DNA from: Thermoanaerobaculia bacterium
GTDB lineage: Bacteria > Acidobacteriota > Thermoanaerobaculia > Multivoradales > JAIOJS01
Length of the DNA stretch: 64,000 bases
Assembly (NCBI GenBank): GCA_030429235.1
Contig: JAUIDB010000009.1
Location: 1-64,000 of the forward strand
Reading direction: 5' to 3'
In this document: positions 32,347 through 38,726 of the stretch, piece after piece
Layout of the letters: each line of letters opens with the position of its first letter
Numbering within the stretch: the first letter of the stretch is position 1
Made by a program: the position numbers and the translations under genes
The notes under the pieces: generated by a model
The model's input: only the letters and a program-made list of their open reading frames with translations
Database searches by the model: none
What the model was told of the DNA's origin: nothing

Positions 32347-32871
32347 ATGACTAGAGCGTCGAGCCGGGGGCTCGTGGTCTGCTGGCTGATCCTGGCCGGC
32401 AGTGGGTTCGTTCAGGGGCTGAACGATCCGCCAACGGAGGCCCGGTGGCTGCGCGGCAAGCTGGAGCGTCTCGAGGGCGGCAAGGTCGCCCTAGCGGAGG
32501 TGGGTCCCAGACCAGCGCTCTTGGAGTTGTGGGCTTCGTGGTGCCTCCCCTGTCGGGAACAAGCGGCCATCGTCGCCGACCTCGGGGACGATCTCGAGGA
32601 GATCGGCGTGGACGTGTTTGCCGTCAACCAGGGTGAGAAGCGGAAACTGGTGGAAGCCTTCCTCGCCGAGCATCCGAGCCATGCCCCGGTTCTACTGGAT
32701 CCCTACCAGCGCCTAGCCTCCCAACTCGGGGTCGACGAGTTGCCGACCCTGGTGCTGGTCGGAGCGGAGGGGCGGGTCCTCGCTACAGCCGTCGGTCTGA
32801 CGTCGCGGAGCCAGCTGAAAGCGATGCTACGAAGCCTGGAAGAAGTGGGCGAGGAGCCCGCGGCCTTCTAG
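32347..32871 (+). CDS. TlpA-like thioredoxin-fold periplasmic protein
   Basis: 174 residues. A signal peptide or anchor (about 8-24) is followed by the thioredoxin fold with redox-active WCLPC (C66 and C69), EVGPRPALLELWASWC strand, and DELPTLVLVG with the cis-Pro. The CLPC dipeptide differs from the CPPC/CEPC of typical ResA/CcmG. It likely reduces or oxidises exported proteins, perhaps apocytochromes or the barrel (inference). It starts five bases after the barrel stop and shares its sigma54 promoter. The gene ends in CTAG, the palindrome shared with the convergent Crp/Fnr gene's own stop. Confidence 0.88.
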   Translation: MTRASSRGLVVCWLILAGSGFVQGLNDPPTEARWLRGKLERLEGGKVALAEVGPRPALLELWASWCLPCREQAAIVADLGDDLEEIGVDVFAVNQGEKRKLVEAFLAEHPSHAPVLLDPYQRLASQLGVDELPTLVLVGAEGRVLATAVGLTSRSQLKAMLRSLEEVGEEPAAF

Positions 32872-33698
32872 GGGGTCGCGATCCCGGGTTGGCTCTGGGA
32901 CCTCAGGGCAAGCCCGGCGAGCGCGGGGGAACTCTTGGCCACGGCTCCAGGACAGCCCCAGAAACGTCGACAGCACGTTTCGCAGGAGAGCCCTTCACGC
33001 AGGGCCGCGGGCTGGACCAGGGTGATCTCGTTGCCTTCGATGTCCAGGAGATCGCACTTCTGGAGCTTCGAGAAGATGCGCGAGAGTGTCTCGGGTTTGA
33101 TTGAAAGCCTCGCGGCCAACACGCGCTTGGGGTAGGTCAACGAGACGCGGGGAGATCGGGTGTCTGTGGCCTCTCGTACCAGGAAGGCCATGAGCCGCTC
33201 GGTGGCGCTCTGCAGCGTCTTCTGCTCGATCTCGTCGAGCAACATCTGGTTGCGTCGATGCAGCAGCAGCAGCAGTTGCCGGGCCAGGCGAGGCGACTCG
33301 TCGACCAGTCCAGAGAAGAGTTCCCGGTCGAAGCAGAGCAGTCGACTGGCTGTGAGGGCGCGGCAACTGACCGCTCGGCGGGGATCGTCGAGCAGGACGG
33401 TCTCGTCCTCGAAGGTCTCACCGGGGCCGACGATCGTGACGATCACCTCGTCGCCGCTGGAAGAGTGTCGCAAGAGAGCGATCTGGCCTTCTTCTACGAA
33501 GAAGAAGCAGTCGGCGGGATCGCCCTGAAAGTACAGCCAGCCGTCGGCCGACACTTCGTGGACGACCACGCTCTCCACCAGGGTCTCGAGTTGGGGGTCC
33601 TCGAGGGCAGAAAACAGGGGCAGACTGCGAAGGTGTTCCGTTCGCCGGACACCACACTCGCTAGCTAACTGGGGATCTGAGAAGCACTCCCGACACAT
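32868..33698 (-). CDS. Crp/Fnr-family regulator with two cysteine clusters
   Basis: 276 residues. Cys-rich N-terminus (C2-x2-C5-x9-C15), a cNMP-binding-type beta roll (about 28-140: YFQGDPADCFFFVEEGQIAL, GETFEDETVLLDDPRRAVSC), the dimer helix (about 140-170) and a Crp-type helix-turn-helix (RVLAARLSIKPETLSRIFSK, about 192-211). The C-terminal tail is unusual: C239-x2-C242-C243-x5-C249 in CETCCRRFWGCPG. FNR uses N-terminal Cys for [4Fe-4S]; here both ends could ligate metal or respond to oxidation (inference). The start is ATG at 33698 with a TATAGT box six bases upstream. It converges on the TlpA gene with overlapping stop codons. Confidence 0.88.
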   Translation of the reverse strand: MCRECFSDPQLASECGVRRTEHLRSLPLFSALEDPQLETLVESVVVHEVSADGWLYFQGDPADCFFFVEEGQIALLRHSSSGDEVIVTIVGPGETFEDETVLLDDPRRAVSCRALTASRLLCFDRELFSGLVDESPRLARQLLLLLHRRNQMLLDEIEQKTLQSATERLMAFLVREATDTRSPRVSLTYPKRVLAARLSIKPETLSRIFSKLQKCDLLDIEGNEITLVQPAALREGLSCETCCRRFWGCPGAVAKSSPALAGLALRSQSQPGIATP

Positions 33699-33704
33699 CG
33701 GCGC

Positions 33705-33733
33705 ACTATACCGTACTAATTCAGTCCAGTTAA
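33705..33733 (-). promoter_or_regulatory. Sigma70-type promoter, possibly leaderless
   Basis: TTAACT (33728-33733) and TATAGT (33705-33710) are separated by exactly 17 bases; the -10 ends six bases before the 33698 ATG. Best sigma70-like promoter in the window. Confidence 0.65.
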
Positions 33734-33746
33734 TAGTGGGTAGCGT

Positions 33747-33890
33747 TCAGGAGGCCTTGCGCAGCTTCTTTCGGACCTTCAACAGGCGCTTCTCGCGCTT
33801 GGCTTTGGTGAGAACTGCCATCACCGGGCACTGCTTGCACGCCTTGGCTTTGCGCTGGAACTTCTTGCAACATTTGGACTTCAGCTTCAA
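33747..33890 (-). CDS. Small basic Cys-motif peptide
   Basis: 47 residues if started at the TTG preceded by AGGAG at good distance; a longer frame to 33959 adds only an Arg/Pro-rich stretch and has no ribosome site. The sequence is strongly basic with CCKKFQRKAKACKQCP, that is C7-C8-x9-C18-x2-C21, suggesting a Zn or Fe binding knuckle, followed by a Lys/Arg helix (KAKREKRLLKVRKKLRKA). I know similar tiny CC...CxxCP proteins by appearance but no named family. Role is unknown; nucleic-acid or metal binding are possible. It is 49 bases upstream of the Crp/Fnr gene on the same strand. Confidence 0.6.
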   Translation of the reverse strand: MKLKSKCCKKFQRKAKACKQCPVMAVLTKAKREKRLLKVRKKLRKAS

Positions 33891-34082
33891 GGCTTCTCCT
33901 GGTGTAGTGCGCGGATCAGGCGGCCGGGAAGGCCGGTTACCGTGGTGGGACGTACCCACCGTCCGCGACTCTAGAGAAGCTCCAGGGCCGGTGCCTTGAC
34001 CTAGATCAATGCCGCTCCTACCCGGATACCGTGGCTCGGCGGGCCACGGTCGGCTTGCCGGGGGCTGGAAGATCTCAGTGCC

Positions 34083-34555
34083 TCAGGTGAACTGCTGCTT
34101 CAGATAGGCGCGCTCCGGTTTCGAGCGGTCGAACAGGACCGTGACGGTCTGACCTTCTGAGAAGAACATCGACTGCCGGTGCCAGAGCTCGTATTTGCCG
34201 TGGTACTCGCGGCCGCGAAAGACGTACTCATAGTGGATCGCAGCTCGCTTGCCGTCGGAGAAGACCTCTTCGACGGTGCCGTCGGTCTCTTGCGCCCGAT
34301 CGAAGAAGGACCTCACCTCCCGCACCTTCGGTAGAGCAGCGCGAAGGCCAGGAGTGACGCAACGATCGCAAACTCGCTGGAAACCCCCACCGTACCCGCT
34401 CCTTCGACCGAGCCTCCGATCGGTCCCGTCCAGAGCCAGAACCCCCAGATGACCACCACGAAAGCCAGCAGACCCTTGCACCACGGGTCCCCGAGAATCA
34501 GACTGGTGGTACTCGGACTCAGATCGGTCGGTTGCACCGTGGCTTCACTCGTCAC
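34083..34555 (-). pseudogene. DUF3592-like membrane protein interrupted by a frameshift
   Basis: Two overlapping frames together make one DUF3592 protein. The upstream frame (GTG at 34555, AGGGAGAA ribosome site) gives two hydrophobic segments (LLAFVVVIWGFWLWTG and FAIVASLLAFALLYRR) and stops at 34313. The frame that continues gives SFFDRAQETDGTVEEVFSDG, HYEYVFRGREYHGKYEL and GQTVTVLFDRSKPERAYL, the DUF3592 C-terminal pattern, ending at 34083. The switch must lie near 34325-34345, around a GGTGCGGGAGG run on the coding strand, and needs one extra base. Whether the change is a real lesion or a sequencing error cannot be told. DUF3592 proteins are small membrane proteins of unknown function. 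Confidence 0.7.
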
Positions 34556-34696
34556 GTTTTCTCCCTGGCCCGAAGGCCGGATAGAGGAGTAGGCCTCGCG
34601 GCCTCCTCCGATTTCAAGAGTGTTGAGGGTGTAGCGCGAAGGTCTCATCCGTGCCAAGGGCAGGGCGGTCGGGACACCGGGTGTCGGAGTGGGTTC

Positions 34697-34819
34697 GGTC
34701 TGGTTCACCAGGCCGATGTGTCACCACTCTCCTTCTAGAGCGTCGGTTGCTAACCGACGGGACGACTGAGAGGTGTGACTCCTGGGTCTGGTTTACCAGG
34801 CCGATGTGTCACCACTCTC
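34697..34819. repeat. Duplicated 35-bp 3' end of the beta-helix gene, flanking a hairpin
   Basis: 34697-34731 and 34785-34819 share 34 of 35 bases, 88 bases apart. On the minus strand both read GDTSAW plus stop, and the 34785 copy is the true 3' end of the beta-helix gene. Between them is an 8-bp hairpin (34741-34759, arms cgtcggtt/aaccgacg) that may be its terminator. Confidence 0.9.
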
Positions 34820-36553
34820 AAACCCATCCACAAAAACCAGCCCCAACTCGAACGCCCCCAGATCCTGAACTGCAAAGGGGCCGCCGACGCCGGGGGAGCC
34901 GTTCGGGTCGTGTGGGTCGTCGATGCCGCGCGGGATACCGTCGAGACCTGCCACCGTCGGTGCGAACAGGCCGTCGTCGCAGTAGTCGATGGCCGGCGAG
35001 CCTCGTCGTAGGTGATAGTTCTCGGCATCCGGATCCTGGAACAGGGGGTCGGCGAGGGTTACGAAGGTCGCGTTGCCGGGCAGACCGGAAGAGGTCGAGG
35101 TCAATAGGCAGTCGACCGCATCGAAGGTGCCACCGCCGCTCGCGACGTAGCTTTCAACGGGATGGAAGATGCTGGTGTAGATCGAGGCGTTGCTGCCGGC
35201 GCCCTCGACTCTGACGCCTTCGGAGAGATTGCCCCCGGCCAGGTTCTCGAAGTTGCCGGTCACGGTGGTCATGGCGATCCGTAGATCACCGCCGTCTCGG
35301 CCGTGGAAGACCGAGCGAAATCCCACGTGCTCCGAGATCTGCACGCTCTCCGTACGAATGATGGCATCGCCGGCTTCGGCGTAAAGGACGCTGCCTTCGG
35401 TCGAGGTGGGCTCGATCTCGTTGAAAGTGATCAGCGTGCGGCTCAAGCGCACCTCCGCACCGTTGATGGCAACCGCCGCCGCACCGTTTTCGGCGCTGCC
35501 GGTGAGTACGTTGTCGAACAGGATGCCGGGGCAGCCGGAGTAGCCCTGACAGGTCTGACAGATGAAGTAGTTGGGACACCGCGCATCGTGCGCACTTAGG
35601 GCGAGAAAGGCGGAGCCGTTGGCATAGATCCCGGCTCCCCAGAACCCGGCCCGGTTGCCTTTGATCTCGACCCCGGCGAGGAAGACCTGGGTTCCAGAAC
35701 CGTTGACGGAGATTCCGCCGCCACTGGAAGTGGCCTCGTTCCTCGAGATCGAGACCCCACCCTCCAAGGCGCTTACGAGAGCCCCCGTGTTGGCATCGAG
35801 CCCGCCCCCGACCACCGCATCGTTCTCGAGTATCGAGGCCGAGGGTTCGAGGAGCAGCTCGCACCCGGCTTCGACGGCGACGCCTCCTCCCACCGTGGCC
35901 TCGTTCTCGAAGACGACACCGGCGAGTTCGACCAGGCTGCCGGCATCGGTGCAGCGGATGCCGCCGCCGAGACTGTTCGGTCCGTTGTTGTGGACGGGCG
36001 TGGACTCATCGATGGTCACCCGGGCGCCGCTAGAGACGGCGATGCCTCCGCCGGGATTCAGGCTGACCTCCGCGTCTTCGAGATGCACCGTACTGTTGCC
36101 TTCCGCCACCAGACCGCGCACCCCGGAGAGGGCGAGTTGGACGTTGCGGAGGGTCACCGTCGACGTATTGGCCCCCGTGGTGTCGACCTCGACCACGGGG
36201 CCCGATCCGAGATTGACGATCGTGGGGCCGGGGCCGTCGCCGGTGGTATCGGTGCAACTCTGGAACCCTCCCGCGATCGTCAGGGTCCCCTTCGAAGAAG
36301 GGTTCCAATCGGTAAGGTGGATCGTGCTGGCAACTTCGTACTGGGTTCCCACCAACAGCCGGATCTCGTCGTGAGCCGGCGTGTCGTCGGCTAGACCGAT
36401 GGCCTCCTCGAGAGTCGCTGCTTCGCAGCCGGTACCGACGCCGACGTTGATGATTGCTCCGTGGCTGGTCCCTGCCAGCAGCAGGCCAGCCAGAGTCAGG
36501 ACCCCCACTCGAAGGCTGGGGTTGCGGTACCAGGGGCGCGGCGATGGAGACAT
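34793..36553 (-). CDS. Secreted right-handed beta-helix protein with DGFESGDTSAW tag
   Basis: 586 residues. Signal peptide (about 14-32, LTLAGLLLAGTSHG) and then a parallel beta-helix made of short degenerate repeats with GGGI/GGGV steps (LGGGIRCTDAGSLVELAG, VGGGVAVEAGC, VGGGLDANTGA, SGGGISVNGSGTQVFLAG), similar to polymorphic outer-membrane and choice-of-anchor proteins. A C-rich loop (CPNYFICQTCQGYSGCPG) lies near 330-350. It ends with LGVFVDGFESGDTSAW-like residues right before the stop, the tag shared with two other proteins here. GAGAGGAG precedes the ATG. Surface adhesin or glycan-binding function is plausible but not shown. Confidence 0.82.
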   Translation of the reverse strand: MSPSPRPWYRNPSLRVGVLTLAGLLLAGTSHGAIINVGVGTGCEAATLEEAIGLADDTPAHDEIRLLVGTQYEVASTIHLTDWNPSSKGTLTIAGGFQSCTDTTGDGPGPTIVNLGSGPVVEVDTTGANTSTVTLRNVQLALSGVRGLVAEGNSTVHLEDAEVSLNPGGGIAVSSGARVTIDESTPVHNNGPNSLGGGIRCTDAGSLVELAGVVFENEATVGGGVAVEAGCELLLEPSASILENDAVVGGGLDANTGALVSALEGGVSISRNEATSSGGGISVNGSGTQVFLAGVEIKGNRAGFWGAGIYANGSAFLALSAHDARCPNYFICQTCQGYSGCPGILFDNVLTGSAENGAAAVAINGAEVRLSRTLITFNEIEPTSTEGSVLYAEAGDAIIRTESVQISEHVGFRSVFHGRDGGDLRIAMTTVTGNFENLAGGNLSEGVRVEGAGSNASIYTSIFHPVESYVASGGGTFDAVDCLLTSTSSGLPGNATFVTLADPLFQDPDAENYHLRRGSPAIDYCDDGLFAPTVAGLDGIPRGIDDPHDPNGSPGVGGPFAVQDLGAFELGLVFVDGFESGDTSAW

Positions 36554-36814
36554 CTTTGCTCCTCTCTCGAGTCGACTAGCGAGGGGCGGACGCGGCCTGG
36601 AGTCTCGGAGGCAGAACCACGGGCAGGAGCCTGCCTTGGATTCCCGGGCATCGAACGGATTCTACACGGCACTCCTCGAGCAACGCGTCGAGGCCGCGGT
36701 GATGCCGAGTCCTCGAGAGGGAGAGGTGGCCTTGCGCGCTTGGTGGGCTGCGGTCGAGAGAGGAGCTATGGGTTGCTCTGCGGCGGGTGAACTGAGGAAG
36801 GTGTATCGGGGCTC

Positions 36815-37573
36815 CTAGTCGCTAGGCAGGATCTCGAAACTCGCGCGAGCGCGCTGTTCGAAACCCGTCAGGGCCAGCCGGACCCGTGCTGCAAGCGGTG
36901 GCTCGTCGGCTGGGATGGTTTCACTGGGTAGGGAACCGGTAGGCAGCGCGTGTCGAATCGGGGGCTCTTCCGAAGCGCCTTCGGGTACGAGTTCGTCGAA
37001 GGTGAGACGGAGGCCGGCGAGCCCTTCCCAGTACAGGATGACGAGTTCTTGGCGACGGTCCGGCAGAACGTGGAGCCAGCTCCGGAGGGCGAGTTCGTCG
37101 GCGTGCTGGTAGCCCAATTCGGCGAGGAACGGTCGTGTGACCTCGTACTCGGTGCCGCTCCCCCGCCACTTCTCCAGGTAGTTGGCGACGTGGACGAAGC
37201 TCCCGCCGTTGCGAAACGGCAGGCCACCCAGCTCGGACCAGGATCCCTGGCTGCGGTCGAAGTCGTAGGTGTACTCGTTGTCGTCGAGGTAGCGTTCGAA
37301 CTGGAAGATCAGCAATCGTTCGATTCCTCCGGCGGAGTCGGCGGTGACGAAGTGGTGGCGTTCGACCTGGGCGGCACCGTAGAGCTCGAAGTCGTGGCGG
37401 CCGAGGTACCGAAACTCCGGAGCGATCTGAATGGCGAGGGCCGGAGCCGCACTGGAGGTCAGCCGCAGGTCCTGTACGGTTCGGCTCGGCTCGAGTGGAC
37501 CGCTAAGGCAGGGAGGGGTAACCAACGACAGGAGGAGGGTGAGCACGGCCGGCTGGCAACGGAGTTGGGTCAT
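36815..37573 (-). CDS. Exported protein of unknown function
   Basis: 252 residues, unrecognised. Signal peptide about 8-24 (VLTLLLSLVTPPCLSG). The middle contains FRYLGRHDFELYGAAQVERH, LLIFQFERYLDDNEYTYDF and NYLEKWRGSGTEYEVTRPFL, a pattern of beta strands with conserved-looking Trp and Tyr; it has an alpha/beta look like SRPBCC-type or lipocalin-like proteins, but no diagnostic motif. The C-terminus carries LALTGFEQRARASFEI. AGGAGATCGAG precedes the ATG as a ribosome site. A pair of 19-bp tandem repeats lies 35 bases upstream, possibly an operator. Confidence 0.72.
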   Translation of the reverse strand: MTQLRCQPAVLTLLLSLVTPPCLSGPLEPSRTVQDLRLTSSAAPALAIQIAPEFRYLGRHDFELYGAAQVERHHFVTADSAGGIERLLIFQFERYLDDNEYTYDFDRSQGSWSELGGLPFRNGGSFVHVANYLEKWRGSGTEYEVTRPFLAELGYQHADELALRSWLHVLPDRRQELVILYWEGLAGLRLTFDELVPEGASEEPPIRHALPTGSLPSETIPADEPPLAARVRLALTGFEQRARASFEILPSD

Positions 37574-37897
37574 TCTCGATCTCCTAGTGAGCCTTCGTCT
37601 AGTGGGCAGGTCTGGTCACTACTTCTAGGTCTGGTCACAACTTCTACTGACGGGCGGGTGGGTGGTTACTCAACCGCCGGTGTGGCTCGTGTCAACGGGA
37701 CCGCACTTTCGGTAGAGAGCCGGATCATCGCGTGATCCCGTGCCAGGTGATCGACGCCTACGCATAGCGCGGGGTCGTCAGGTCGGGATCGGTTGTCCGG
37801 ATCCTCCGGCATTCCGTGTACCCATGAGTAGTAGCCAGTATCTCGCGCGGTCCTACGGACGCCGAGTTCCGACCAAGAGACAGTCCCTGGAGGCCCG
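37574..37897. other. Gap with two 19-bp tandem repeats, otherwise empty
   Basis: Repeats aggtctggtcactacttct (37608-37626) and aggtctggtcacaacttct (37627-37645) sit just upstream of the 37573 gene on minus and 250 bases upstream of the 37898 gene on plus. Candidate operator or slippage product. The rest of this ~320-base divergent region shows no gene, RNA or clear promoter; short antisense frames there have no ribosome site. Confidence 0.6.
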
Positions 37898-38704
37898 ATG
37901 TCCCAGTCCAACCTGCGCCTAGCTCCCTCTGTCCTCGCTTTCGTCGTGGTTTCGACCTTCACTGCAGTCCAGGTCGGGGCCCAGGACGGTGGGGTGATCT
38001 TCCAGGACCCGCCGGAGAACTTCAGCACCTGGGGAGACGTACCGGGTCTCTGCCATCTCGAGTTTCGCTTTCGGGATGGTGACCACCATCTGAAGACGAT
38101 CAGGGCGATTCCCGACCTGTGGGGCCGCTACCTGCGGTTCGATCTCGCCGACAACGACCACGGACAGGATGCGTACGGCCGGTTTCGATGGTGGGACCTG
38201 CGCTGGAACGGTAGCCTGCGTTTTGCCAACGGATCGGGATGTCGCGATGGCTGTTGGTTGAGGATTCCCCCGGTTTCGGGTTCTCAGGAACTGGTCCTGG
38301 CGGGGATCGACTTCAGCTTCAGCGGAGACGACCGGCACATTCGGGATCTCGAGGTCTGGCCGTATCCGGAGAGCGGATGGATCTGGACGCGGTTCCGCGA
38401 CAACGGCACGACCAATTCCTATCGAGTCTCCGTCGCCTACGTACTCATTCCCAAGGCGGACCACTACCGCTTCACCAGTTCGAGTACCCGCGACGAGTGG
38501 TTTGACATCGATCGACCCAAGGCCGCCGGCAAGTCGTATATTCAGGGGTTCAAGGCTCGCTTCCGCAACGGCGATCACCACTTCCAGCAGCTTCGGGTCA
38601 ACGTCTGCGGTAATCGGGTCGAAGGAACCTTCCACGATGGGGGAGGGGTCAACGATCCCTATCGGCTCGACGTACGGTACGTGACCTACCAGCCGATTCG
38701 CTAG
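37898..38704 (+). CDS. Secreted three-repeat beta protein of unknown function
   Basis: 268 residues with signal peptide (APSVLAFVVVSTFTAVQVGA) and GGAGG ribosome site. The mature chain is three homologous ~75-residue modules: LEFRFRDGDHHLKTIRAI, GIDFSFSGDDRHIRDLEVW and KARFRNGDHHFQQLRVNVCG, each followed by a Trp/Arg-rich strand pair (TRFRDNGTTNSYRV, EGTFHDGGGVNDPYRLDV). The shared core is a strand F-x-x-GD-D/H-H-x-I/F-x-x-L-x-V. Cys pairs (SGCRDGC, VCG) may form disulfides. I know no family for it. It ends 22 bases from a convergent gene. The repeats and the His-Asp motif suggest carbohydrate or metal binding, but that is speculation. Confidence 0.72.
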   Translation: MSQSNLRLAPSVLAFVVVSTFTAVQVGAQDGGVIFQDPPENFSTWGDVPGLCHLEFRFRDGDHHLKTIRAIPDLWGRYLRFDLADNDHGQDAYGRFRWWDLRWNGSLRFANGSGCRDGCWLRIPPVSGSQELVLAGIDFSFSGDDRHIRDLEVWPYPESGWIWTRFRDNGTTNSYRVSVAYVLIPKADHYRFTSSSTRDEWFDIDRPKAAGKSYIQGFKARFRNGDHHFQQLRVNVCGNRVEGTFHDGGGVNDPYRLDVRYVTYQPIR

Positions 38705-38726
38705 GGTGTGAGTCGGTTCTTGCGGA

